From NCBI RefSeq assembly GCF_050948175.1, contig NC_135207.1, positions 5,607,501 to 5,671,500 on the forward strand: a stretch of DNA of 64,000 bases, written 5' to 3'. The first letter of the stretch is position 1; each line of letters begins with the position of its first letter. Shown here piece after piece: positions 24,715-38,789 of this stretch. A program made the translations under genes and the position numbers. This DNA comes from Xylocopa sonorina (taxonomy: Eukaryota; Arthropoda; Insecta; Hymenoptera; Apidae). The notes beneath the pieces were generated by a model that was not told the origin of the DNA, made no database searches, and saw only the letters and a list, made by a program, of their open reading frames with translations.

Positions 24715-27700
24715 GTTCGATCGAAATCACACTTCGCCTTCTGCAGCGTATCAATCACTCACTGATTCACTTTATCGCAGCGTTCACTATCGTATTTGAG
24801 AGTGCACTCGACAACGTTGTTGCACGGAAGTCAGATGAGATCCACGTTCGTGCGAAGGAACGAGCAACAGAGTAGCGTGGTACTCGTGAGCAACGAGCGG
24901 AGACGTAGGTTCCTATACCTCCGAAATTTCGAGCCGACTGCGACCCTTCGCAGGTCGGTACCTTCCTTATGTAGCCACGCGCCCCACCATTGAATTTCAG
25001 CTCGCCCCTACCCCCTAAAGGCAGCGTAGCATCCCTTGTAATTATCCGTAGGCTGGAACCGTCCCTCGGCATATGGTCGACCACGCTGCATCACCGTCCT
25101 TCTGCCCGAATTATTTCGCTGGCCAAAGTAGGCCAAACTGCGAAAAGAGTTGCCATTTTTCTTTTCTCTCCTCGACACCCTTTGCTCCTATTTTCGCTCG
25201 TTTCAAACAAATTCGATTCTGATACAGGTTTTTTCATTGATTTTGCAAACGATCTTTTTATTTTCTAATCAAAACTCTTGTAGAAGAAGATTGTAGATAT
25301 ATAGATTTTAATGAAACATAGATCAGACTTCTTAAAAAGTTGTTCGTGATAAAAATCGAATGGAAACTTAATAATGGAGAGGCTCGACAAACGCTGATTC
25401 GAATTTCTCCGACGTATCCTACACCCAGGCCGTCGTCGCGAATATTATCTCGACGGAGAGCCGCCCTCGCGTTACAACCGCGTTGCGTTTCACTGTAATT
25501 ATCCACGTGCCGTATGGTCACCGGCATATGGTCCAGAGGAACCATCCGGGGGAGAGAGACGAGGATGCAGAGGAAGATTGCTCCGAAATTGACTGCTCGC
25601 GGAACAAATTAAATTTCGCCGCCGGTCGATCGTGAAATCCGCGTCGCTTTGTGACTTCCCGATAGACGCGTTCTTTCGCGCAGCCCCGCGCTATTCGCAA
25701 TTTCCGTCGCCAATGTATCATCTATCTTCCATCGAAACGCAATTTCGACATCCTCGATGTTTGATGCGCCAACATTATCGTGCATGGTAACTCGACGCAA
25801 CTCGTGAAACTCTACACGAACGAATACGTTTTTCCAAGAAAACTTCCTCCTTCGAACGATGATCGGTATTGGAATACGCTTCCGGGGCGGATCGCAAGCG
25901 TCGAACGGAACCTCTCGAAAAACGAGGACCTCTCGTCTGCGAGGAAACAGATAATCGACCATCGCGCAGAGGAGAGAAAGACCGGACCGCCCTTTTGGAA
26001 AATGTCTGGGTGTCCAGGGAAATTTGGTCGCAATTAGTCGACATCCGCCCAGTCATCGGTAACAACAACGCGGTCCTTTCCTGCGGAGCTCTCCGTCCAG
26101 CGTCTCTGTCGGAAGAAAGAGGCTGGCAGCGGGGGAATCGGTGTCGGATGATCGCGATTCGAGGGATGCGCATTATCAACGGTCTCTCGTAGCACGATCC
26201 AATATGGTTTTCATCCGGCAGGTACACGATCTCGTCCCACCCACCACCTCGGCTCGGCGAAAATAAAAGGACCAAGAAATAGAACGCGAAGGAAGAGGCG
26301 GGGAATGCACGGGGTCGACCGATAAAGAACGTCGGGTGAACGGGAGAAAGGTAGAGGCGAGATGGAAACGAGGGGCATAGGAGAGAGAAAAGAATAGGGA
26401 GGTGGAACGTATTCACCGGAAGTCGTTCGTGCTCCCTGGGTGCTCCGCGATACACGTCACAATGCACAGGATGTGTACAAATAAGGGTATTTGTCTGGCA
26501 GTCCGATTGTGGGGTGAAATATACGATGACGTTAAACGGGCCTAAGTTGCATCCCTCGCGCGCGAGCTCGCCTCCTCGTTGTCGAGCCACGCTGGATCCG
26601 CGCTCGCTCGTTTGTGCCGGTTGCCAATAGAAAAAGGCCCACGAATAGAGGAGCCATTCATCTAGGCACCGTTTAGGGGTGGCGCTCCGGCGACGAATCG
26701 TTCCCTCAATGGCGAGTGACATTTTATTGTGCGCCACGGGCTTTTCTCACACCTGGACCAAGGGCGATCTCGTCGTCGAGCGCGTCGGTGATTTCACTAT
26801 TCCGTCCAAAGGCTACCGGCCTTTCTCGATCGTGAAATTACTTCTAATGGGATGCCGACGATTTCTTTGACCCGACGACGCCTTCGAAGCGTTCACGCTA
26901 CGAACGAGTCTTATTTGGTACCAATGGTGATCTTGAGAATTGGACTAACTCGAATCCGTGCTTTCAAAAATTGAGTTATGTATATGTACATCATCGTACT
27001 GCTATTTCTTCACTTTATGAGATGACTTGTGTTCAATTTCAGAAAAATGTGCAGTCGAAAATGGATGCTCTGAACAGAATAGAAGAGGAACTGTTTTATT
27101 ATGGAAGAACGAAACGTAACGCTCGAGAGAAAGAAAATTGAATCCCCCTGGATCGCACCCTGCCCGTATCGCTCGAATCAAATATTTATCATCGATTATA
27201 GGTGGGATATGCATCGAACAGTCGCTTGCAGTAAATATATCCGGCACGCGCCGAATGTGATTCCAGAAACTCATTTAAAGCTTTCACACCGCAACAGCTC
27301 GGGGGAGAATCCCGGGGGAATCTCGCTGCTTCCCGAATGGATGATCGCCGTTTTTGTACTCCCGTCTGCAGAGCAAAATTCGGCGCACGTTTCATCTTAT
27401 GGAATCGATCTTCTCGTTAGCCCGGGGATGTTGTCGCATCGTGTAATGGAAACGTCAGGAGTTTATAGTGGGGTGCTTCCGATAGCAACATGAAAAATGT
27501 TTCAGTGCCCCTCTTGTTCTGCGCTGTCGTCTAGGAAAGATATGTAAGAACTTTTCATTATTCAGAATGTTTAAGATACCTTGAGTTTCATATGGTTCGT
27601 GTATTTTTATACAAAATTAAAATGTACCATATGTTTTATAACATCTCGGAAACAGTTTTGTACATGTTGCAATTAAAATAAATGGAGAGATGGAGAAAAG

Positions 27701-30700
27701 GAAGACTAAAATGTTCGTCCCTCAACCCCATCACGCAGAAATCCTCGAATAAACAATTTTCTGTCCCATTACTCCGACTTCGACGCGCAAACGGAAATAT
27801 ATTTCCCCGGATTTTCGCATTAATGGGCCATTGTCCACGTCTGTTTGGAGGAGGAGCCCAGCGTCCAAACTTTTCAACCCCAAAACCGAGAAACCCGACG
27901 AAGATTTTTCTCCGACGCCGTAGGTGCGAGATGTTTTCGTAGGATCCGTAATCCGTGGCCGTCTCCTCCAGCATTCCTTTCCCCGACGTCCACGGGTCCA
28001 CGAGCCGACCTTCTTTTTCCATCCGACGAACTATCGCCGTGTAACATCTCCGGCACGATCCGTCCCTCCTAACCCCGCGTTACCTCTCGCGAGCATTGTT
28101 TATCGCTGGTAATCCTCGGCTGGAAGGATTACGTGAGTCTCGATTTTCCCTCAGATTGCGCGCTGCCGCTCGAACACGACCGACGACGTTTCATCCCCTC
28201 GCGGATGGGTGTTCGAATCGGAACCGCGGACGGGTCCCCGCGTCCGTGACCGTCAACGGTTTAGATTTTATCCGCGCCACTGTCGTCGAGTTTCGTAAGA
28301 GACCGTTTTTCCGTTTGCGGCATAGAAAAACTTGAATACAGCTCGCCGTCCGCGGCGTGGGCCTTTTCTTTCCATTGTGGTCGCTGGTGGGTTGCGTCTA
28401 CTTTCAAAGGAACGGTGGTAATTTTTAGTCTCGTATAATGGGAAATTACAGTCGCGTTACTATGCGTCGTGAGAGGTTTACAATGTGTTACAGAGGCGCG
28501 AAGGGTGGCGAGGAGCGCGGTGCATGACAAAAGAAGTTTGCCCATCGGATTGTGAATCGTCGGGGCGCGCGAACTTCAACCGGAGGCTTATCTGTCCTGG
28601 AAAAATATTGCGCTTTCATTTCACTCGGCTTACTTCGCTCTTAATCCCCGCACATGCCGGAGGAAATATTTTTCTCAAATATTATTTCAACGCGTTCGTG
28701 TTTACTCATCCCTCAGCCCTGGGCCGAGCCGTTGATGAGCGAAACTGGAGCCAACTTTTCAATCTTCCAGCCAGGTTAACAACGACAAGCGTAGCCTAAT
28801 TTCAATCGTACCGCGAAATTGCCTGGAATCATCCCGATGGAACACCTTGCGTCCCTCTTCGCTTTCTTCGCGATCCCGAGAAATCGCATTCACCCTGACT
28901 GAGAGACGCGCGACAAACCAGAAAATTTAGGCCGCCCCTTTGTTCTGGCCTCCACGAGCGTCGGCGTGGTACCTGGGAAGGCGATCCCAAAGCCAGTTTT
29001 CGCGTCAAATGCGCTGGCGACAAATTTTCATTGTCACCAGCGCGGCATTAGCTTCGGCTGTCCCTGTCCCACCGGCTGTCAGCCGGAATAAGAAGAAAAG
29101 GAGGAAGAGATTCCTTCAAACGAGTCCCCCGGGAGGACAGGTGGTAACCAGAGGATCTCTGAATCGCTATTGAGCACTTAGCCTTCTACCTTACCTCTCC
29201 AGGGGCTAGGTATCCGCCAATATGTTACCCTGACAAATTCTTGAAACCGAAATTTATAACCCTCGACCGCTGCCCGCGTCCTGCCTGCTCTCGCTGGCCC
29301 CGCGTCGCTTTAAACCTCTCCAATCCGGATGAAATTTCGGCTCCGACGTCTCGCGCGAGTAACATCGGGATAAGTATGGAAATTATACGGAGATATGTCC
29401 GTCGACGCATCGTTTTCCCTGTTTCCAAAGCGATAGTCACCCTTGCGAGCATCCTCGAGACGCAGCCATCGAAAGAGCGCCTCGCGTTATCCGAGCAATT
29501 AAGGGCTCGAAGTGCCCTCGACTCTGACACGAGCGGACATTTTTTCTCCCCTCGCGGACTTCGTAAATCACAGTGAAACCCAACGTTGTCGCCCGGTTTT
29601 ACGACGGCAGTAACTTCGAATCGGAATTTTTCGGATTGATTTAGGGCCGGCGGAGGCGCGAGAAAGGCGCCACCGATTTCACTGGCCGCTCATCGTAAAT
29701 CAATAGCTTTTCGTTACGGGCCATTTCGAGCGTTAGTCTTTGTTTAGAGAACGACGGCGGCGGCCGTTCCGTGGGTTTTCCACGTCAGACGAGACAGTGG
29801 CAATTACTTAATTTACCGCGGCGAACTTTTGGCCAGAGGGAAATCTGCGGTCCGACCGCCACTTTTTGCTGTCTCATACTGCGAAGGTCTTTGTCAACGG
29901 ATCACTCCCTCTGAGAACCCCGGGATCTCTTCAGCAGAACGTTTTCGAAGCTTCCTGCGGTTTCTGTTTTCCATGATAAAAGCAGTGCCATCCGGAGGTT
30001 CTTTCCGAGCAAACCACATGCGCTGCTCGTAAAGTAGAAATATGTCGCGTTGCAATCTATTAAGATCTACGGTTACTATTACCGTTACGTGCCGCCGCGT
30101 TGATTCCACTTTTTGATTTCAGGAATGAGACCCGCGCGTATGTACAACTCGAAAAGTCCCCGTCATATTTGCAACGCGTTTTTTAACCCGCCGAGCAGGA
30201 ACAAAATTCGCGGCCAGAAGAAGTTTCACGGGGCAAATGGCACGAAATTCCAACTGGTTTCTTGCGTCCAGCGTTCTGCTTCCGCCGCCATTAATTCTTT
30301 TTTGTCGCTGGCTGTAGCCGTTGCATCCCGCGTTACACCGCGGTCACTTTTTGCCAGGGCACAATGGCCCACGGAGAATATCGTCCGATAATCTCGCATG
30401 CACGTGGTTCCACGCGTGTTCGGCTCGTTCGGTTTTCAATGGGCCCCGTGGCTCCAGCGTTCTCCCGATCGCGTCGCCGCGGAACGACCGCAGGCGTGTA
30501 CTCGTCCCGGGTCCGGTAATTGTCGTCGAGGAGGAGAGTCTCGAAGTTGCGTCTTGTAAAAAGTACACGCGAACACCGCAAAAACTGCACCGTACGAATC
30601 CGCCTCGATCCTCTCCGTATTAAGCGGCGAACAATGTCTCTCCCTCTAATTAACCATCTCGTTGCTACCTGATACTCGTCGGTTCGATCTAGAAAGTTCA

Positions 30701-33700
30701 TTTAAAGTTCCTTAAGCTGGTGTTGTTAAGTCGAGACGAAGCTCCGAGTATCTGTACAAATATGATTTCAACTTTTTGGCGTCTTTTCGCAAATCGACGT
30801 TGGGCTGCTATATCATTCACGGATACTATCGAGAATCTAATTTATGCTCGCTCCTCCCGAGGCACTCTGCGCGAACAATAGGCAAAGATAAGCGATGATT
30901 GATTATCTTCATCCTTTCGTTTCCAAATGACTCATCAAAGCGTCTGTTCCCAAACTTTGTATTCACGAAGTCGCTGACATATTTACTCTGCGCATCGCAG
31001 CAGAAACGTTAAGCAAGAGAAGTAAGAAAAGGGAACCTTCCAGCCAAGCCAATATACGAGAAACAACCGGCGAAGATGCCTGGGTGGGATGTCGACGATC
31101 CGAGTTCGATTATTTTTCTTTCTTTCTGTAACACGAATTGGTCGGGTTTTGCATATCTATTAGACCTGGATCTCGACCTGAACTTTGCTCCGGCAAAAAA
31201 TATATCGACCGCGGACGGCGAAAAATTAATTAGAAGCGCGATCTTTCATCAACGGCAGAGGGAAGCGCTGGACCCGTTCCCAGCGGCGAGCGACGATCGA
31301 CCCTACGAATTCCTAGGGCACGTATCTCGCCTACGTGGACCGTGGCGGTCCCTGGCCGCATTAGGGATACGGTGGTTAAACCGGCGAAAATTGGCCGGGC
31401 CTCGTCGCGATCATTATGCTCTGTCTTACAACATTCATAATTCGTAAATAACAGCGTTGGGGAGAGAGAAGGGCTCTGTGGGGGCGCCGCTGCTCCGCGG
31501 GCGTTTAGCATATTTTATATAGGCGAGGAGGCGAGCCGGGGTAAAAAGAAACTTAAATAGACCAGCGAGCCTGGAAGACAGCTGTAAGCGTTCGAGTTTC
31601 GATCGGAACTCCGTCTCGGGCCTCCGCCTTTCTTTTTTTCTCCTTCTCTTTTACCCCGTCCACTCCCTTAATAGTTTCACCCCTCGCGCCAAATGATAGA
31701 TAATGAAACTTACCGGCGATATCCCTAAATAAAAACGGCGAGCCGAATCCCTCTGCGCGCAAATTGCGCGCAATCTTTCGGTAAATTATTATTCAAAATA
31801 TACTGCGGTTTAATCGATCGTTTAACTTTCGTATTATACAAGGTTTAATAACGACTTTACCATGGTGATTATTTTAATGACGACGTAGTTATTAACGGTG
31901 CACGCAACAATGTTTCATGCCGGGCTGCGTCGAGCGTGAAGGGTTAATTCGCGGGCGGTGGACGAGCGGCCGTGATGCCGTTCCGGTGATTGGCAGGACG
32001 CGAGCATTGCATTGGAAATTCAAATTAAAATTGTGATACTGTCCGGGAGAAAAAAATCGAGGCGAACCGGAGGAGCTGTAGCCAATTTTTGGGGCCAATT
32101 TCGCGGCGGTCCGACTTGCCCCTGCACCCTGCGCCGCCGCCATCTTCCATTTTTCTGCCTCGGATCCTGTAGAAAATAATGGGCCACGCCGTCGGCGGCC
32201 ATATGGTCGCGTGGTAGAACGAACCGGCCTTTGGGCCAGAACAGGGGGCCGAATAGCGAAAATTCACGGCTACTTTGACCTACACCGACGCTTCTGCTTT
32301 CTTCCGGATGATAGATCGCCGCGCGATCTGCTCCTTTCAGCCTTGCCACTTCTAGAAAAAGCGGAGAAACCCGCTGGATGTCTGGCGGACCGCTCCGAGC
32401 TTCTTAGCCAGTCCGTTTCTCGGACGGACGTGGAAACTTGAGACGCGGAGACAAACGCTCTGGTCAATTAGTCTTCGATTTGTCGGCTCATTAATTCGTA
32501 TCTCCCGCCGGGACGTTTCGGATAAGGGAATCGAATGGATTAATTAGAAAGATCAAGGTTTCTCGTTTCGCGCCTCGCAAATCGAGCGAACAACCGAATC
32601 GCGGGGCCTGTAATTAATAGTGGACACGGTTTCGATACGATTATCTCGTATATCACGACACACGGCGAGAGCCTAGCGAACCGGTCGAATAACGCGTATG
32701 CGCGTTATCTTGCCCGGAATACGCTAACAATCGTGGAATTTTAGCTCCAGCCGGCCCCCTCGGAGCTCGAGCATGATCGATTAGGTTGGGGAGAGGGAAT
32801 CGATGCTCCGAAACTATTATAGCGAATGATGGATAGATTCCTGTTCGAATGCCCCGACAAAATGTTTCTTGAGCGAGAGAAGAAGAGCCTGAGAATGTTG
32901 GCTGACTCGAATTCATGAGGAGCAAAATAACCACTGCCTGATAATTGATATCTTCGCACATCCGTTCGAGTCTTCCCCAAAAATAGCCCGCTCGTATCGA
33001 AGACAATAGTATACTCATATTATAAGAAAAGATGAAAATCCGTGATGGTACTCGAAGCCACGCGGCACTAATTCGAAACGAATCGAACAACCATCTGCCA
33101 CGATTTTCCAATAATTTCCATCCCCATCAAACACACGGTCCAAAGGTACTCGAGAACCAGAAGGAACGCTTAATTTCCGCTTGAAAGCCGGTCGAATCCA
33201 TCGCTGGATCGGTACCAGGATACACCAGTCTCAGTTCGTCTCCACCTCCGCAACATTTTCGGCAGACGCGGCCGCGCCTACTAGCCGTATTTTCTCCTCG
33301 AGATAAGTCTGGCCCGCGTGCCATATGTCGGCGATCACGAAGACCATTTTCCGATTTCTGGGGCGCGCGCCACAGATGGCCACGCGTCCTCCAGAGCGAA
33401 CCTGGAAATCCTCCGCCACGCATCGCGCAGCTGAACCGCCCTCAAGAAACGAACCCACCCTTCCAACCGATAAGAGAATTTATCGCGACTTCTCGACCTC
33501 GCTCGCCATCCAGGAAGAGGGTTGAACGCTTCGTCGAAGTGGCGGCGCGCGACAATTTTTTGGTACCCCGAGAGCGGCGATTATGGGCCATTAAAAGCGG
33601 CCACAATGGAGAGAGACGTGAAATTTTCGACGGTCGCCCGACGATAGACGGCCTCAGCTCTCGGTTTCTCGGAGGAATCCTTTTTTTTATTGCAAGTGTT

Positions 33701-36700
33701 TACGAGGGGAGAGGGAAGTTTAGGGCCCGGCAGGCGCTAAGTCGGCGAGATACAGAAAAGAAAACAAGCGGCTCCTCTTCCCGCGATGATTTTTGGGTTC
33801 CCCTTCGAACGGCATTTACACCGTCGGCAAACAATGCCGCATTGTTACACTGGTCCGTGTGTTTCGTGAAATTAGACCTGTCGGACGCGGCGGAGCTTTC
33901 CATCGAGAATCGACGGTACCTAGTGTACCCGAGGAATTAGACTCGCGTACGAACAATAGACTCTCGGATCGCCGTCGTGGTTCGTTTCTACGTCTGGCGC
34001 TGTGAAAACTGCTGTACCTGCGAGGATACAATAATCAATTTGCTTTGTTAGCGTCGAAACCTGGCGGTTTTTATCCTTGAACGCGGCTCCGCGAGCGGCT
34101 GGCAGGAACTTTTTACGAATCCGTAAATTGCACGGTGTGGAAACAAGTTCGAGCAACCAGCCGAACGTTTATTATAAATCATAAAGATAATTACGTTAAG
34201 AGTCGCCCTGCCAGCTCATTAGGTCGCAAAGTATCTTGTCGCGTCGTTTCTTTTATCGCCCATCCCTCTGTCGAGGGAGAGCCTCAAGGCTATCTAGTCG
34301 AGACAGAGGGGGAGGCCCGGATAGAAAACAATTTGGACGGTGGATCCGAGTCGGTTGCCTTAATTAGTTCCACCGAAGATTACCAATCAGCAATTTCGGA
34401 ATCACTGCGTCCCATGAACCCCTATTCGGGGGTTGTTTCTTCGTCTGTTCGCCTTATTCTGCTCTCCAAAGACCGTACAAATATTCAATTAAAGCTGCCC
34501 CTAACTTCTCAACGCGCAACAAATCGCCACGATCGTTCTAATGGCATAATAAAATAATGAACGCCCCATCGAGTGTAAAACGCGTTCGAGAAGAAAGTAC
34601 CACGGGGCACGTCTGAGGAAAACCGACGTAACAAGCGTGAAGGACGGCCTCCAGCCCAGATACGAGGGCTGACGGTTCACACAATCGAGGATGCATGCGA
34701 GTCGAAAAGATTTTTTTTCACCCCTTAAACCGATCCGGCAGCCACGAGGCCCGAAAGAAACTGTTAAATCTATTACACGTTCGAAGCTCGATCGTGATCA
34801 CGGTCCCGAGGAAAAAGGTCTGCGATGAAAAGGAAGAAAGGCCAGTCCGGGCAGATAAAAGTGGCGGAGGGATAGAGCGGCGGAGGCAGAGGGCCGAGAA
34901 TGGGATAGAGAAGGTTTTGTAGGCTCGGTGGGCCAGGTTGCAGGTAGGCAGTAGACCCTCAAATCGGTCAAAAAATGAGGGGGCACGCAATATACTTTGG
35001 GAGCGGCGCGTAACGTCCCCTTGCGCTCACGAACCCGTTTACGGTGTCCTCCCCGTTCTACGGTCCAGTTGGCCGGCCGGCAAGAAAAGGATTCGTGGAT
35101 GGAAATCGCGATTGCGTCTACTCTCTGCCCGATTCTAACGATCTCGTACCGTGATTACCTCTGGTCCCGTTTTTGCCCGCGATTCCGAAGCGCATCTCGA
35201 GCAATCGGAAGAAAATCGATAGAACGTCAGAACGGACAGTCCAGGAAGTGGTACTTTAGATAACGCTAATCCTAGCTGAACTCGAGAAAGCTTCGGAACA
35301 CATTTTAACGAGTGGTCTTCGTCTACGATCTTAATTAAATCAGCCGTACAACGTTCGAGGCTTCGTGAAAAATGTGTGAAACGACCAGCCGCTTTATCTG
35401 TACGGTTTCCCGGGAATTTAACGGTTTTATCGGTGCATCTAGGTTCCTTCGAAGCCACGAATGGCAAGTGGATCGCAGTTCGTTACGATTCACCGAGTGA
35501 AATCGCCGGCTCGTTTCACTTTGTACGCGGTGCATCGTGAAACTCGCCACGTCCAACGTAATAATAGATACAGGGTCAAGCAAAAGCGGCCGCGGCAGAA
35601 ACTATGAACACGAGGAGGAATAATAAAGTGGAAGGGAAGACTTCGTGGAATCCCTTATCTCGAGGACGTTCATCTTCCCTTAGGAGAAGCGGCGGAGTAG
35701 CGAAACAAAGACGCTTAATACCGTCCGGACACGTTATCGGAATATTAATAACCGTCCTCTCCGCGTTTCTGCTCGTTCCCCAATAGCTGTCCAACCGCGC
35801 CGGGTGACGATCGATCGTGGAACGAGAAAAATCGGCGCGCAGCTTCGAATGTAAGGGGACACTTCCTGATGAGCGCCGGTGATAATTCTTCCCGACATCG
35901 TCGCTTCGAGGAGGCGTCCTCTCGGCCCTCGAGGACGTCTTCGAATTTCAAACTTCTCCTCGCCACTTCTATCCACCCTGTCTCCCCATATCCTCGAACG
36001 AATTGTAAGCGTCGAATAGACACAGCTTCTCCCGGATTTTCAGGCGCCAGGCCGTTTCGATAATTTGGAAGAAATTCTCTGGGACTGGGCGCAAGTTTGC
36101 TCTTCATTCTTCGGATTCTGAGAATCCCTGAGATGCTTCGCATACATCCGCGATACCTTGTCCCGATATTTAAATTTACAATGTCTTCTTGATTGACGCA
36201 AGCCCCCGAGATGGGTCCGCTCCCTATCCGCGAGGGGAGGGCGATGTTCGACAACGAAGAACTTAAGCCCATCTTTCTTGGTCGCCTCGAGCGATCGTGT
36301 CGAAATTCACGGATCCGTGGCACGATTTGTTGCCAGCAATGAAAAGGTGAATTCATGCACTTTGTGCGGTTGTTCGAGACTGGCTCCATAGAATTTCCTG
36401 ACGTCGTAGGAGACTGCCGCCGCGTGTTGCCTGCATTTTTAACGAATTTCATCATCTAATTTATGCGTGCAAAGAAAAAAGAAACGGTGTAAGCAAGGAA
36501 ATTTAGCGAAAGGATATGAGCAAACGAATGGAGAATAACGATACATTTCTCGAGTGTAAAAATATTGTAAATATACTTTCTCAGAGTACATACGTAACAA
36601 ATGGGTCGACAGTGTGCGGGTCTTAAAAGAGAAGTTCCGCCTTGCGCGGCCTTACGTTTCTAATGTTGATTTTTTTACTTAACACACGGCTGCTTACCCG

Positions 36701-37451
36701 GCTACCGTGGACCTCCGCTTCCTCGTGGGGAATTTTATCCAGCTGCACGTGTGTCAACATTCCGTGTGTATATCCCATTCTACGAACAATAAATTATTTA
36801 TAAATAGGAGCAGGAGAAACGTATTAACCGAGAAGGTGAAATTTTCGAAGGCATACACGCTGTATCTGTTTGCACTCGTACCTTTGTCACGCTACAGCAG
36901 GAAGCATCTTCTTACCCTCCGAAATGGTTTTCTCGACGCAGAGTTTAGATCTCGAACGTGCACGCTTTGTTTCCCACAGGCTGAAAGTTTGTCAGTAGGA
37001 GAGCAACGGTTGTTTGTCTCTCGTCAGGCAACTAAAAAAACCCCTATCCCATTTTCTCTCTACGCGCGCGTCTGAAGCGCAAACTGAAAAAAAGACCCAG
37101 CTCCAACCCGTTATTTTAAGACGATTACGCGCAGCGACGATAATTACGCGTCACAAGAAAGTGTTCCCCAGTGTTTCGTTACGGTGGAGGCGACACACTT
37201 TTTCCTAAACCATCGTCCTCCTCGAGACCGTCGCGTTAGAGCCGTCCTCTTCGTCGCGAGCACTCTCGAACGCCCTTCAGCCTCGTCTCTTAAGAGTGTG
37301 CAGGCTGCAAGTCATTTAGCCGAGCATCCACTGTGATCTGTCAGCCGACCGTGCGACGCGATAATGCGCAGTGACGTCTGCTGAATTCATTGTGTACGGC
37401 GACGTATGGTTAGTCTCATAGTCGGACCGTCAGCTCCTGTTTCTTCCGCGC

Positions 37452-37507
37452 CGGAGACTTCGATGCGCGCATAGACGTGATGCGCGGAGACTTCGATGCG
37501 CGCATAG
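37452..37507. repeat. 33-base tandem duplication, two copies
   Basis: CGGAGACTTCGATGCGCGCA occurs at 37452 and again at 37485, exactly 33 bases apart, with three more identical bases after each copy. It lies in non-coding DNA. Confidence 0.85.
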
Positions 37508-38017
37508 GCACTGCGGTAGGCCTCGCTCGAGAAGTCGCGCAACGAGTTCGAACACTGCTTCAGTTTTGAAGGAGGCTAGACTCTCTTCTGGTAATTCGAT
37601 CGCAAGTTCCGCTCGTTCTTTCGCAACACGCACCGCGTTCTTCATCTATCGACCGGCCATGAATTTTCATTCGAAACTCCGACCATTAAATTGCGTTTTC
37701 ATTGGAGCAAAAATAATCTATGCGACGATTAGTGTCTGTTACTCGTTTCGCTACAGCGGAACCTCGATAATTCTGTTATTTCGTAAAATTTTTCGTGCGT
37801 TTTTGGCGGTGAAATTTGGAGAATCGTTGCTCGAGACAGATTACTCGTTCAAATGCGCTCTCGCAACTTTCTCTGAAAACACAAGGTTCCTCCGCAGCGA
37901 ACCTGTTTCGGGAAGGTGGTTATTAAGTATGCATGTAATACATATTACACGGTTTGCGTAACCGATTTTAAGTACGGTGTACCTCGAACAGCTTGAAATT
38001 TTCGTGTGCTCCTTAGT

Positions 38018-38023
38018 TTTATT
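38018..38023 (-). terminator. Candidate polyadenylation signal of the Ost-alpha gene
   Basis: AATAAA on the minus strand, about 310 bases past the stop codon at 38332. Confidence 0.4.
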
Positions 38024-38331
38024 AATCAATAACAATCCCCTATAAAAGGAGTGCACATTGTCAACAACTTAGCTATTACAATTAACATTTAATTCGCAAA
38101 CAACGTTCTACCATCTCGGTGCACTCTCACGCAAATCACAATTCCCATGCAAACTCTATTATACAGGTACAACTACGAAACGCATTCACCGCAGTGTTCA
38201 GCATCATACTTAATTGAAATTACCCAAGGTCGACGAATAGATAGTCCGTAAATGACTGAGCAAATACGAGCGACAAAGTGAGCGCTCGTTAAGATGAAAT
38301 TCGGCTAGTAGTCGAAAACGGGTAGGAGATC

Positions 38332-38750
38332 TCACGCGGTGAACGGTGATGGCTGCTTGTTGGCCTCGTTGTTATTCGTCGTGTTCGCCTGCTCCACGGG
38401 CTTGTCTTTGGACCGATCTGTCGCCTCGACAGCCCCCGTCTCCTCCTTCCTTTCCGGGTCGACGTAATAAACGTACCTCGCCGCGTAGCAGAGCAACAGC
38501 ATCTCGATTAGCATCAGGGCATTGTAGATAACTGAAATCGGGCCGAAGAAAGTAACAGCGCTTGTCCCTTTATCTGGTCGCGCGCGTATGGAAATGTTAT
38601 GGGAGCCCCGTGTTCTCCCGTGGTGCTCGCCCCGCAGACGCGTTCACGGCCGAGCCGCGACGTTCCTCGTCCTCGTGGACATTTGAATTCATATTCGAAA
38701 GTCCGGGTTCTCGGAACTCGAGCGTCGGGCCACGAGTAAGAAAGAGGAAG

Positions 38751-38789
<39 letters not shown>

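Larger units (their letters stand above)
24715..38331. other. 13.6-kb intergenic stretch without a supported gene
   Basis: CpG-rich DNA between the FN3 gene start and the Ost-alpha gene end. The longest open frames are 320 codons (25775-26737, minus) and 236 codons (35745-36455, minus). Both are Arg/Ser-rich, lack recognisable domains and overlap frames on the other strand. I do not annotate them as genes. A 33-base tandem duplication lies at 37452-37507. The Ost-alpha 3'UTR probably occupies the last 300 bases. Confidence 0.5.

Noticed and set aside
35745..36455. 236-codon minus-strand open frame
   Set aside because: Basic low-information sequence with no recognisable domain, signal peptide or neighbouring exon. 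Treated as chance.
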